DNA of 64,000 nucleotides from contig NZ_OCMY01000002.1 of NCBI RefSeq assembly GCF_900215435.1, positions 310,001 through 374,000 on the forward strand, given 5' to 3'. This DNA is from Candidatus Pantoea floridensis. GTDB taxonomy: Bacteria > Pseudomonadota > Gammaproteobacteria > Enterobacterales > Enterobacteriaceae. Within the stretch, counting starts at the first letter, position 1. The number at the start of each line of letters is the position of its first letter. The notes beneath the pieces were generated by a model that had not been told where the DNA came from, made no database searches, and saw only the letters and a list, made by a program, of their open reading frames with translations. The position numbers and the translations under genes are program-made. Shown here piece after piece: positions 49,100 through 57,710 of the stretch.

Positions 49100-49231
49100 G
49101 CGGGTTATCCTCGCCGATTCGACGCATCGAGACAAGGCGTTTGGTGCAGGTTAATACTGTCAATGCTGCGCATTCCGCCTGCCCTCACCCGGCGCTACAC
49201 TCTATCCATCGCAAACACCGAGGAGAACAAT

Positions 49232-49912
49232 ATGAACATTTTACTGATTGGCGCATCGCGTGGACTGGGTTTGGCGCTGGCGGAAACCATGCTGCAGCGC
49301 GGTTATCAGGTGGTCGCCACCGGGCGTGAAAACTCGACAGGCAATTTTCAGCAACTGGCCGGTCGCTTCCCCGCACAGCTCAGGGTAGAAAGCGTGGATA
49401 TCAATGAACCCGAACAGGTCAAAGCGCTGCATACGCGGCTGGCGGATCGCCAGTTCGATATGCTGTTCGTTAACGCGGGCGTGAAAAATGACGACCGCGA
49501 AACCATCGCCGATGTCTCAACCGAAGAGTTTACCCGCGTGATGGTGACCAATGCGCTGAGTCCGCTGCGGGTGATTGAAACCTTTAAAGATCGCGTCACG
49601 GCCAGCGGCACCATCGCCGTGATGTCATCCGGCCAGGGCAGTTTGACCAACAACACCAACGGCAATTACGAGGTGTATCGCGGCAGCAAAGCGGCGCTGA
49701 ATATGTTTATGCGCAGCTTTGCCGCACGCAGTGGCGGCGAACGCACATTATTGCTGATGGCGCCCGGCTGGGTGCGCACCGATATGGGCGGCCCGGAAGC
49801 TCGCCTGACCATTGAGGAGAGCATCCCGAATCTGCTGAATACCATGGAAAGTTACGCCGGACGGCGCGGGATTCATTATCTGGATTATTTAGGACGCGTG
49901 GTGCCGTGGTAA
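49232..49912 (+). CDS. Short-chain dehydrogenase/reductase
   Basis: 226 residues from the ATG at 49232 (AGGAGA 5-10 bases upstream; upstream in-frame ATG rejected). The cofactor motif is LLIGASRGLGLALAETML, then LFVNAGVKNDD (NAG motif), the catalytic Ser in VMSSGQGSLTNNTNGN and Tyr-x-x-x-Lys in EVYRGSKAALNMFM. All catalytic residues are present. C-terminal MAPGWVRTDMGGPEARLTIE is typical of classical SDRs. The substrate is unknown; probably controlled by the divergent LysR. Confidence 0.88.
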   Translation: MNILLIGASRGLGLALAETMLQRGYQVVATGRENSTGNFQQLAGRFPAQLRVESVDINEPEQVKALHTRLADRQFDMLFVNAGVKNDDRETIADVSTEEFTRVMVTNALSPLRVIETFKDRVTASGTIAVMSSGQGSLTNNTNGNYEVYRGSKAALNMFMRSFAARSGGERTLLLMAPGWVRTDMGGPEARLTIEESIPNLLNTMESYAGRRGIHYLDYLGRVVPW

Positions 49913-49931
49913 GCGAGCAGGTCGGCATAAC

Positions 49932-49999
49932 GGTCGCCATAAATGGCGACCCTACGGAATTCCCGCCGTCCTGTCGTAGGATCGCCATTCATGGCGACC
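49932..49999. repeat. Two REP-like palindromes
   Basis: Units at 49932-49955 (core GGTCGCCATAAATGGCGACC) and 49976-49999 (core ATCGCCATTCATGGCGACC), in opposite orientation, between the convergent SDR and LysR genes. Confidence 0.85.
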
Positions 50000-50912
50000 T
50001 TATTAACCCGCGCAGCAAATCCCGCAGCCAGCGGTTGGCGGCATCTTCGCTGCGCGCGTTGTGCCACAGCAGCGACACCTCATAATCCGGCATGCTGACC
50101 GGCACGGGCGCAGCGCTCAGCGCATATAACGTGCACCAGGATGGCACCAAACCCTGCGGCACCGTAGCGAACAGCGGCAGACGCTTAAGCAGCATTGGCA
50201 GCGCGGAGAAGTGCGGCGTCACATAACGCACGCGCCGCGCCATTCCATGCTGTTGCAACTGCCGATCCAGCGCGCTTTCACTTACGCCGCGATACGACAC
50301 CAACGCATGCTCGTAACTGACAAACTGCTGCAGCGTCAGCGGCGCATCGAGTTGAATCTGATCGCGGTGCCAAACCGTGCTGAAACCCGCGCGTAGGATC
50401 TTCTCACGCGTAAGATCGCGGCTGGTTTCGTTGCCGACCGTGATCACAACATCGGCCTGCTGCTGTTCCATCAGCGGAATCGCCTTCCATGGATCGGTGG
50501 CGATGACTTTCACATCAACATTCGGCGCCACGCGCGCCAGTTCTGCCAGCAAATCCGGCATCAGCCAATGTTCCAGCCAGTCGCTCATGCCAATGCGAAA
50601 ACTGTAGTTATCTTCTGCCGCGTTAAAGGGCTGCTGCGTGAAGATCACACGATGCAGATCCTGCATCAGCGGCGCGAACTGCTGCACCAACTGCTCGGCG
50701 CGTGGCGTTGGCGTCATGCCGTTTGAGGCGCGGACAAACAGCGGGTCGTCAAACATCTCGCGCAGACGCTTTAACGCCGCGCTCACTGCCGGTTGTCCGA
50801 GATAGAGCCGATTTGCCGCCTGCGTAACGCTGCGCACCTCGTACATCACCATCAACACCACCAGCAAATTCAGGTCGATGCGTGCAAAATCATTTTCGTT
50901 GATGCCTTTCAT
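49989..50912 (-). CDS. LysR-family regulator (NodD/PcaQ-like)
   Basis: 307 residues from the ATG at 50912, where the LysR domain begins (ENDFARIDLNLLVVLMVMYE); the open frame to 51080 runs into the divergent gene's start and is not supported. HTH: VTQAANRLYLGQPAVSAALK. Effector domain: RIGMSDWLEHWLMPDLLAEL, VLVSYRGVSESALDRQLQQH. Its last 11 bp lie inside a REP unit, so the C-terminus (RDLLRGLIRSP) is partly repeat-encoded. It is divergent from the MBL hydrolase/amidase pair, which it probably controls. Confidence 0.87.
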   Translation of the reverse strand: MKGINENDFARIDLNLLVVLMVMYEVRSVTQAANRLYLGQPAVSAALKRLREMFDDPLFVRASNGMTPTPRAEQLVQQFAPLMQDLHRVIFTQQPFNAAEDNYSFRIGMSDWLEHWLMPDLLAELARVAPNVDVKVIATDPWKAIPLMEQQQADVVITVGNETSRDLTREKILRAGFSTVWHRDQIQLDAPLTLQQFVSYEHALVSYRGVSESALDRQLQQHGMARRVRYVTPHFSALPMLLKRLPLFATVPQGLVPSWCTLYALSAAPVPVSMPDYEVSLLWHNARSEDAANRWLRDLLRGLIRSP

Positions 50913-50993
50913 GATTTTAATCGATTTAAATAATGATCGTGCCGCCAGTATAGTGAGGCTTCTTCGCTGCAACCAAGCAATAAGGAGCACCTC

Positions 50994-51815
50994 ATGACGA
51001 TTCGCGTCGGCGATTGCCGGATTACCAAAGTGAGCGAACAAACCGCTGCCTTCCCAATCGGCGTGCTGTTTACGCCGCATCGCGCGGAAATGAGTGATGA
51101 ATTAGCCAATCAACCTGCTGAAATGTCGATTCACAGCTGGGTGGTGCGCACCGGCGAACACACCATCATCATCGATACCGCCACCGGCAACGGCCGCAAC
51201 CGCGATAACAAACCGCTGTTCCATCAGCTGAATATGCCGTATGCCGAAAACCTGGCGCGCGCAGGCGTTGATCCGGCGGAGGTGACGCTGGTGCTGATGA
51301 CACATATTCATACCGATCACGTTGGCTGGAACACCCATCAACAAGACGGTGAATGGCAGCCGATGTTCCCGAATGCGCGCTATATTTGCTCGGCGCGGGA
51401 ACTGGCGCATTGCCAGCAGAATCCAGCGGCGCAGGAACTCTATCGCGATAGCATTCTGCCGCTGATCGAGAGCGGACAGCTGGAGACTATCAACGTGCAG
51501 GATTCCCCGCTGTTTGCTGGCGTGCTGCGCTATCTCTCAACGCCAGGTCACAGTGGCGATCATGCCTCGATCGTGCTGCAAAGTGCCGGTGAATCCGCCA
51601 TCTTTGCCGGTGACGTGATGCACAATGCCATCCAGTTTCAGTATCCGCACTGGAACTCGCTGTTTTGCGAGGATAAAGCGCTGGCCGTCACTTCAAGGCA
51701 ACGCGTGGTGGACTGGTGCGCACATCATCAGGCAATCTGGTTCAGCACCCACTTTAATGGCAGCTCGTGCGGACGCGTCTCACGCGACGGGCAATGGATT
51801 CCGCTGGAGGTTTAA
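50994..51815 (+). CDS. Metallo-beta-lactamase-fold hydrolase
   Basis: 273 residues with the MBL zinc motif THIHTDHVGWN (HxHxDH), a further His in LSTPGHSGDHASIVL, Asp in IFAGDVMHNAIQFQ and a C-terminal His in IWFSTHFNGSSCG. The order resembles AiiA/AHL-lactonase-like and related lactonases. AAGGAG precedes the ATG. The amidase gene starts 4 bases after its stop, so the pair forms one operon. Possible substrates are lactones or esters with an amide; the pair could open and then hydrolyse a cyclic or acylated compound. That is inference. Confidence 0.86.
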   Translation: MTIRVGDCRITKVSEQTAAFPIGVLFTPHRAEMSDELANQPAEMSIHSWVVRTGEHTIIIDTATGNGRNRDNKPLFHQLNMPYAENLARAGVDPAEVTLVLMTHIHTDHVGWNTHQQDGEWQPMFPNARYICSARELAHCQQNPAAQELYRDSILPLIESGQLETINVQDSPLFAGVLRYLSTPGHSGDHASIVLQSAGESAIFAGDVMHNAIQFQYPHWNSLFCEDKALAVTSRQRVVDWCAHHQAIWFSTHFNGSSCGRVSRDGQWIPLEV

Positions 51816-51819
51816 CCTG

Positions 51820-53148
51820 ATGCAATACGCCGATTATCTCACCGCTTCGATTAACGATTTACAGCAGGCGCTGACCCAGCGCACGGTGAGCGCTCGCCAG
51901 TTAACGACGTTCGCGCTGCAGCGCATTGGCGAGGTGGATCAGCCGCGTTACAACGCCATTACCTGGCTGTTTGCCGATCAGGCTTTAGCGGCGGCGGACG
52001 CCAGCGATGTGCGTCGTCAGCGTGGAGAAGTGGCGGGACCTCTGGAAGGGATTCCAGTGCTGATCAAGGACAATATTGAAGTACAAGGCTGGCCGACCAG
52101 CGCCGGTTCGGTGCTGCTGCGTGAGGTTATCGCCAGCGATGATGCGCCGCTGGTTACCCGACTGAGAAAAGCAGGCGCGATTTTGATCGGCAAAACCGCC
52201 ATGCATGAGCTGGCGGCAGGCATTACCGGCGCGTCATCGTTGAGCGGTTTTACCCACAATGCGTGGGTTGAAGGCCGCTCGCCGGGCGGATCGAGCAGCG
52301 GTTCCGCCGTAGCGGTCTCGGCCGGTTATGTGCCGCTGGCGATCGGCAGCGATACCGCCGGTTCGGTGCGCATTCCGGCGGCGTTTAATCATCTGTTCGG
52401 ACTGCGCATGACGCGCGGCGCGATCAGCACCGACGGTATCGTGCCGTTGTCGCCAACCCAGGACATTCCCGGCCCGCTGGCGCGATCGGCGGCGGATCTG
52501 CGTTTAGCGTCTGAGATTTTGAGCGGGCAACAGTTCGCGGAGAGCGATGAGCCGCTGCGCATCGGCATCTGGCAGGAAGGGTTTGCTGCCGATGAAGACG
52601 AGATTAATCAGGCGGTGCGCGCGGCGCTGGTGGATTTCGCGCCGCGTGAAGTGAGTTATCCGCAGCTGGAGACATTGGCGGCTGACGCCAATATCATCGG
52701 CTACGAATTTGCCGGTGCGCTTGCGGCGTATCTGGCGGATAAACCGCAGGCGCAGAGCCGCACGCTGGCGGAAGTGGTGGCGTCAAAGCGTTACCATCCG
52801 CAGCTGGAAACGGTGTTTACCACGCGGGCGCAGCATCCGGGCGTGGAGAGTGAAGGTTATCAGCAGGTACAGCAGCGTCAGCGCGAATTGTATCTGCTGC
52901 TGGCTGAATTTTTCGCCGCGCAGCAGATCAATCTGCTGGCTTATCCAGTGGTGCGCCGTGCGCCGGTTAAGCACGGCGAGATGCAGGAAGGCAGCAACGC
53001 ACTGATTTCAGCGGTGACCGGCGCGCCGGCGATCAGCATTCCGGCAGGATTCAGCGCCGAAGGTTTGCCGATTGGGCTGGAGCTGCTGGCGCTGCGTGGG
53101 CGGGAAGATTTGTTGCTGAGCGTGGCGGATAAATTCAGGTGCGCCTAA
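51820..53148 (+). CDS. Amidase-signature-family hydrolase
   Basis: 442 residues from the ATG at 51820, 4 bases after the MBL gene (GGAGG upstream). The Ser-cisSer-Lys triad is visible: Lys in PVLIKDNIEVQGWPTS, cis-Ser in SPGGSSSGSAVAVSAG and the nucleophile Ser in GSDTAGSVRIPAAFN. It hydrolyses a C-N amide; GatA-type partners are absent. The final codons (FRCA-stop) fall inside a REP-like unit at 53138-53158, so the C-terminus has been replaced or extended by repeat sequence. Confidence 0.87.
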   Translation: MQYADYLTASINDLQQALTQRTVSARQLTTFALQRIGEVDQPRYNAITWLFADQALAAADASDVRRQRGEVAGPLEGIPVLIKDNIEVQGWPTSAGSVLLREVIASDDAPLVTRLRKAGAILIGKTAMHELAAGITGASSLSGFTHNAWVEGRSPGGSSSGSAVAVSAGYVPLAIGSDTAGSVRIPAAFNHLFGLRMTRGAISTDGIVPLSPTQDIPGPLARSAADLRLASEILSGQQFAESDEPLRIGIWQEGFAADEDEINQAVRAALVDFAPREVSYPQLETLAADANIIGYEFAGALAAYLADKPQAQSRTLAEVVASKRYHPQLETVFTTRAQHPGVESEGYQQVQQRQRELYLLLAEFFAAQQINLLAYPVVRRAPVKHGEMQEGSNALISAVTGAPAISIPAGFSAEGLPIGLELLALRGREDLLLSVADKFRCA

Positions 53149-53158
53149 ATGCGTACCC
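53138..53158. repeat. REP-like unit overlapping the amidase stop codon
   Basis: GGTGCGCCTAAATGCGTACC is a slightly diverged GGTGCGCAT-type palindrome. The TAA at 53146-53148 that ends the amidase lies in its loop. Confidence 0.7.
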
Positions 53159-53161
53159 TTC

Positions 53162-53575
53162 TTACCCGTGCAACGCCAATCCCTTAATCGCCTTATCCAC
53201 CGCCTTCTTCGGGCCGCGCAGTGCAATACCCACCAAGTTCAAATTATCGGCGTCTTCCGCCTTAAACACGTCGCGGTTCGCGGCGTCGTGGCCGGTGGAG
53301 AACATCGCTTCGACGTAAGGAATGAGGGTTAACTCACGCTCCAGTCCCTGACGATGCGCGCGCTGTAACCCGGCTAAATCTCCGGCAAACACCAGCATTG
53401 GCTGTCCCGCCATATTGCCGTACTGGCGCTCCTTTGCATCAACGTAGGGGGCACCCATCATTTCAGGCGCGGCGGAGGCAATGCCGGTGGCAAGAAACGC
53501 CACCACATTCAGGCGCTGCCAGGTGGCTAAATCATCACGTACGATCAGGGCGATTTTGGTATCAAACATCTGCAA
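53162..53575 (-). CDS. DUF2000-family protein
   Basis: A 137-residue protein with DTKIALIVRDDLATWQRLNV at the start, FLATGIASAAPEMMGAPYVD, and MLVFAGDLAGLQRAHRQGLE, the pattern of DUF2000 proteins (peptidyl-tRNA-hydrolase-II-like fold). The biochemical role is unknown. It lies 27 bp downstream of an AraC regulator on the same strand, an arrangement that recurs for this family. Confidence 0.8.
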   Translation of the reverse strand: MQMFDTKIALIVRDDLATWQRLNVVAFLATGIASAAPEMMGAPYVDAKERQYGNMAGQPMLVFAGDLAGLQRAHRQGLERELTLIPYVEAMFSTGHDAANRDVFKAEDADNLNLVGIALRGPKKAVDKAIKGLALHG

Positions 53576-53602
53576 CTACTCTCCAATGACAACAAAACCT
53601 CA

Positions 53603-54460
53603 TCATCTAAGAGCAGGCAGGGAAGCGTATAGAACGTTTGTGCACTGACGTTGATAAGACGCCGGCGTCATGCGATAGGCGCGTTGGAACCAGCGGCCCA
53701 GATGGCTTTGATCGGCGAATCCTACCTGCGTTGCCACCTGCACGGGCTCAATACCCTGGGCCAGCAGCGCGCGTGCGCTGCGCAATCGCAAACGCACCAG
53801 ATAGGCATGTGGAGATTGACCAAACGCCTGTTTGAATTGGCGCGTCAGACGAAATCGATCGATGCCGGAAAGTCGGGCGAGTTCATCCAACCCAATGTCC
53901 TGCGCCATAAAATCGTGCAGATAGTCGCGCAGCAGCTGCATCTGACGCATCGCTTCGCTGTGCTGCACGCTGGGTTTGGTATCCAGGTGACGCGCAAGCA
54001 GAGTGAGAAGATGATCGAGGCTTTGATCGCGCGCCAGCCTCCCTTCTCCCTGATGCACCGCAAACCACGCCTGCTGAATGGCGCTCGCGAGCAGCGCGTC
54101 GTCGGTGAGCGTGTGGCGGAAGGCGCCTTCAATATTTGAAACATCACCCAACCCGCGACGCTGCATCATCTCTGCCACCCAAGGTTGCGGCAGATAGAGC
54201 ATCACATAGGTAAAGCCTGCGGCATCCGGCGCATGGCCATCGTGCACCGCGCCAGGCTCAATCAAAATCGCCCGGCCCGGCGTGCTGGTGTGCAGAGAAC
54301 GATGGCAATTGAAACGTTGTAACCCCTGCTGGGTCACACCCACCAGCAGTTCATCGTGGTCGTGTGGATCGTAAGCGTGTCCGCGAAAATGCGCGTTGAC
54401 GCTTTCAATGCCGGTCTCGTCATCACGACGAAAATCAACCCAATCGTTATTAGCTGGCAT
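53603..54460 (-). CDS. AraC-family regulator with N-terminal cupin
   Basis: 285 residues. The N-terminal AraC-binding cupin (about 20-140) includes HDHDELLVGVTQQGLQRFNC and RAILIEPGAVHDGHAPDAAG. The C-terminal double helix-turn-helix (about 175-275) includes IGLDELARLSGIDRFRLTRQ and PVQVATQVGFADQSHLGRWF. The ligand is unknown. It sits between the DUF2000 gene and a DASS-type transporter gene, all on the same strand, with a 21-bp gap to the transporter stop. Confidence 0.9.
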   Translation of the reverse strand: MPANNDWVDFRRDDETGIESVNAHFRGHAYDPHDHDELLVGVTQQGLQRFNCHRSLHTSTPGRAILIEPGAVHDGHAPDAAGFTYVMLYLPQPWVAEMMQRRGLGDVSNIEGAFRHTLTDDALLASAIQQAWFAVHQGEGRLARDQSLDHLLTLLARHLDTKPSVQHSEAMRQMQLLRDYLHDFMAQDIGLDELARLSGIDRFRLTRQFKQAFGQSPHAYLVRLRLRSARALLAQGIEPVQVATQVGFADQSHLGRWFQRAYRMTPASYQRQCTNVLYASLPALR

Positions 54461-54481
54461 AGGCGATCTCTGACAGATATA

Positions 54482-55780
54482 TCAGGCATAGCCTAGCAGT
54501 CGGAACCACAGATAATCCAGTGGCAACAGTATCAGGACGCTGAACAGAAAGAGGGTAGCGCATAGCTGGAGGCCGGCCTTCGCCGGGACATTGCCTAATC
54601 CCATTGCCACCACTACCGGTGACGCCTGGTACGGCAACAGCGGCGTAGCGTAGGCAAACACCTGTAGCATGATGACGGTGAGCAGCGGAAAGCCAGACGC
54701 CTGCGCCAGCTCTTGCGCCATTGGCGTGACCATCGCCGGTACGCCATTAGCGGTGAGGACAAAATTCATTAGCGATACCAGCGCATTCAGCACGGCAAAA
54801 TTACTGAACGACGGGTGATCCTGCAGCGGCAACACGCTAAGTAGCGCATTGGCGATGAAGCGCCCTAATCCGGAATCCACTACCAGTGTGGCGACGCCCA
54901 GAATACCGGCGATATAAATGCAGGTGCGGAAATTCACGCCGTTGGTGAAATCATCGCCCGAGAGAAAGCCGACGCGCGGCAGCAGGCAAATGCAGGCGGC
55001 CGCCAATCCCACCCACGCTGCGGGCAGGCCATGCAGGCTATCGGTCATCCACAACAGCAAGGTCACCATCAACAGGCCGATCAGCCGCCATTCGCTGCGG
55101 CTTAAGCCCGGCAGCACATCGCGCTGGCGAACCGGCGTCGGTGTGGCGCGAAACAGCCACAGCAGGCAACCGATTAACAACATGCCTTTGCCAATGCCGA
55201 CCACCGGCATATGCAGCACCCACCACGGCAACCATTGCAAATGCAACTGATAAGCGCTTTCAGCCGCGCCGCTCAGCACCAGATTAGGTACGTTTGCAGG
55301 CAAAATGCTGGCGGAGAGCTGGAAGGTGCCAAATCCGACCGCCAGCGCCAAACCGATGCTGCCGCGGCTGCCCGCTTTGATCCCCGCTCGTTCGCCCATC
55401 GCCAGCACCACCGGCATCAGCAGCGCAATGCGGCCCATATTCGAAGGCATGACAAACGCCAGCAGATAGGTGAGCAACACGGTTCCCGCCACCATGCGCG
55501 GCCAGCTTTGGCTCATGGGCACCACCAGATAGTTGGCCCAGCGCTGCGCGAGGCCGACTTTACGGATCGCCGCACCGAGCACAAATCCACTCAGCACCAG
55601 CCAAAATGCCGATGAGGCAAACCCGCTGAACACGCTGCTGGCGGGCGCCAGTTTTAACAGCATCGCTGCAGTAAAAAACAGCAGCGCGGTGATAAATTCA
55701 GGTAAACGCGCACTGGCCCACAGCACAATGGTGATACCCACCACCAGTGCGGTAAGCCAAAAATTTAGATCTGTGGCCAC
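54482..55780 (-). CDS. DASS/SLC13-family anion transporter
   Basis: 432 residues from the GTG at 55780, chosen because GGGAG lies 8 bases upstream; the longer frame to 55885 is encoded by REP repeats (it contains MATSTRKG). About 11-12 TM segments of the divalent-anion:sodium-symporter type are seen (FITALLFFTAAMLLKLAPAS; MVAGTVLLTYLLAFVMPSNM; the signature-like LVSLMNFVLTANGVPAMVTP). It probably imports a dicarboxylate, tricarboxylate or sulfate-like anion. It lies upstream of AraC and DUF2000 genes on one strand. Confidence 0.85.
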   Translation of the reverse strand: MATDLNFWLTALVVGITIVLWASARLPEFITALLFFTAAMLLKLAPASSVFSGFASSAFWLVLSGFVLGAAIRKVGLAQRWANYLVVPMSQSWPRMVAGTVLLTYLLAFVMPSNMGRIALLMPVVLAMGERAGIKAGSRGSIGLALAVGFGTFQLSASILPANVPNLVLSGAAESAYQLHLQWLPWWVLHMPVVGIGKGMLLIGCLLWLFRATPTPVRQRDVLPGLSRSEWRLIGLLMVTLLLWMTDSLHGLPAAWVGLAAACICLLPRVGFLSGDDFTNGVNFRTCIYIAGILGVATLVVDSGLGRFIANALLSVLPLQDHPSFSNFAVLNALVSLMNFVLTANGVPAMVTPMAQELAQASGFPLLTVIMLQVFAYATPLLPYQASPVVVAMGLGNVPAKAGLQLCATLFLFSVLILLPLDYLWFRLLGYA

Positions 55781-55804
55781 TACTGAACTCCCTTTCCTGG
55801 TGCT

Positions 55805-55870
55805 GGTCGCCATTAATGGCGACCCTACGTGCCCGCTGCGGTTTTCGTAGGGTGCGCATTCATGCGCGCC
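55805..55870. repeat. Two REP-like palindromes upstream of the DASS gene
   Basis: Units at 55805-55828 (core GGTCGCCATTAATGGCGACC) and 55847-55870 (GTAGGGTGCGCATTCATGCGCGCC, split arms). They lie directly before the transporter start, an unusual position because most copies sit at 3' ends. Confidence 0.85.
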
Positions 55871-55941
55871 TGCAGACGGATGCAAAGCGCAACAGCTTAC
55901 TGCAAACCAACCCGCAGAAAGATGAATTCGTTAACAGTTTT

Positions 55942-56841
55942 TTAACTTGAAAGTGCCGTGAGCCAGTTAATCAGTGCTTTACTGCCGGGCTGGCTAAGCG
56001 ATCGCTGTGGCCAGGCGAGGAAGTAGGGTTTGCTCAGCGGCAGGCTAAGCGCATCGACAACCACCAGATCGCCGCGCGCCAGTTCATTAGCAATTAACCG
56101 GCGCTGCCCCAACAGCACCCCCGCGCCAGCTACGGCAGCATCGATAGCCAACGATGTAAGATTGAAGCTAAAAGCGGGCTGCGGCGCCGGATCATCCATC
56201 CCTTTAGCCTGAAACCAGCTGGGCCAGTCGGGCAGAAAACGCCCTTCATTACCCCAGTCGAGATGGATCAACGGTGCCTGCAGCAAAACGTCTTGCCCCA
56301 CATAGCGTTGCAGCAGCGCTGGACTGGCTACCGGCAGCACCTCATCACGGAAGAGCAGCTGCTTATCCAGCTGGGGATAGCGATCGTCGCCGAAGCAGAT
56401 GACAAAATCCGCCGGCGTGGCGTTGAAATCCACCTGCGTGTGGGTGCCGTGCAGCGATAAATCGATATCCGGGCACTGTTCACGCCACCGAGCAATATTG
56501 GGCAATAACCACTTTGATGCCAGCGCAGGCAGTGAATAGAGCGTCAGTTTTGGCACGGCGGCAGCATGGCGCAGGTTTTGCTGGCCAAGGTGCAGAATGT
56601 CAAATGCTTCAGTGACATAGCGCAGGTATTCTTTACCAATGTCCGTCAGCATCACGCCGCTCTGCGTACGTACGAATAACGCGCTGCCCAACTGCTCTTC
56701 CAGCTGGCGAATTTGCTGGCTGACGGCGGCGGGTGTTAACGCCAGCTGAGCAGCCGCTTTCGCCAGGCTGCCCAGCTCCGCCGCCACTTTAAACGATTGA
56801 ATAACGCTAATTTTTGGCAAACGCGGTGATTGCGCAGGCAT
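55942..56841 (-). CDS. LysR-family regulator (GcvA-like)
   Basis: 299 residues. The HTH KVAAELGSLAKAAAQLALTP, AAVSQQIRQLEEQLGSALFV belongs to the GcvA/AmpR branch. The effector domain includes LTLYSLPALASKWLLPNIAR, typical of GcvA-like proteins. It is divergent from the BesD/HalD-like oxygenase gene across an 83-bp gap, so that gene is its probable target. The effector may be an amino acid. Confidence 0.9.
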   Translation of the reverse strand: MPAQSPRLPKISVIQSFKVAAELGSLAKAAAQLALTPAAVSQQIRQLEEQLGSALFVRTQSGVMLTDIGKEYLRYVTEAFDILHLGQQNLRHAAAVPKLTLYSLPALASKWLLPNIARWREQCPDIDLSLHGTHTQVDFNATPADFVICFGDDRYPQLDKQLLFRDEVLPVASPALLQRYVGQDVLLQAPLIHLDWGNEGRFLPDWPSWFQAKGMDDPAPQPAFSFNLTSLAIDAAVAGAGVLLGQRRLIANELARGDLVVVDALSLPLSKPYFLAWPQRSLSQPGSKALINWLTALSS

Positions 56842-56924
56842 TAAGGTTTCCTTAGCAAGGTGTTAAGAATTTATCGTTACGCACTACCCTATCAGCGAGT
56901 TACAGTCATGACACACCGGTAAAA

Positions 56925-57710
56925 ATGAGAACTGTTGCTATGTCTGCTTTGATTCGTTTCGACCTGCATCCGCTGGCTGATGCCGACTGGCGTCGCACCT
57001 GCCGTGAACAACTCAATCAGCACGGCGCGCTGGTACTGCGTCAGTTTTTACAGCCCGCTGCGCTACATGCCATCATTGCGGAAGGTGATGCGCAGCGCCA
57101 TCTGGCTTATCACACCGCCAGTAAGCACAACGTCTATTTGATGAAAAAGGATGACGCTTACAGCGCTGACCATCCACGTAATCGCGATGTGCTGAGTACC
57201 AAAGGGTGTATTACCGATGACGTGATTGCTGCCGATTCGCCGCTGCGTCAGCTCTACAATGATGCGCTGTTCAAAAGTTTCCTCTGCGATGTGTTAGGCG
57301 AAGAAGCGCTTTATCCCTACGCCGATCCGCTGTCGTCGATCAATTTGCACTACGCGCCAGACGGTCAGGAGCTGGGTTGGCACTTTGATAACTCTTCTTT
57401 CGCCATCACCCTGCTGGTGCAGAAACCTCGTGCCGGTGCGGTATTCCAGTATGTGAAAGATTTACGTAACGCCGATGCCGGCGAGATGAATTTTGACGGC
57501 GTCGCCGCCGTGCTCGATCAGCGCCAGCCGGTTGAGGCGCTGGCAATTGATGCCGGCGATCTCGTGCTATTCCGTGGCCGCAACTCGCTGCATCGCGTTA
57601 CGCCAACCGAAGGCGATATCACCCGCATGCTGGCCGTGCTGGCGTACAACACCGAGCCGGGTATTGCCCTGTCGGAAACCGCCAGAATGACGTTTTATGG
57701 CCGGTTATAA
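56925..57710 (+). CDS. BesD/HalD-family 2OG-Fe(II) oxygenase with an HxD site
   Basis: 261 residues (an alternative ATG at 56940 would give 256). The sequence resembles the HalD/BesD family of free-amino-acid halogenases and hydroxylases: INLHYAPDGQELGWHFDNSS, FAITLLVQKPRAGAVFQYV, IDAGDLVLFRGRNSLHRVTP. The facial-triad His is in GWHFD and the Asp two residues later is kept. Halogenases replace that carboxylate by Gly or Ala, so this member should be a hydroxylase. The distal His is in NSLHRV and the 2OG Arg probably in ITRMLAVLAYN. A basic amino acid is the likely substrate. Its end overlaps the convergent peptidase gene by 6 bp. Confidence 0.78.
   Translation: MRTVAMSALIRFDLHPLADADWRRTCREQLNQHGALVLRQFLQPAALHAIIAEGDAQRHLAYHTASKHNVYLMKKDDAYSADHPRNRDVLSTKGCITDDVIAADSPLRQLYNDALFKSFLCDVLGEEALYPYADPLSSINLHYAPDGQELGWHFDNSSFAITLLVQKPRAGAVFQYVKDLRNADAGEMNFDGVAAVLDQRQPVEALAIDAGDLVLFRGRNSLHRVTPTEGDITRMLAVLAYNTEPGIALSETARMTFYGRL

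Noticed and set aside
50913-51080. N-terminal extension of the LysR gene to 51080
   Set aside because: It would overlap the start of the divergent MBL gene and precede the normal LysR start by 56 residues without homology.
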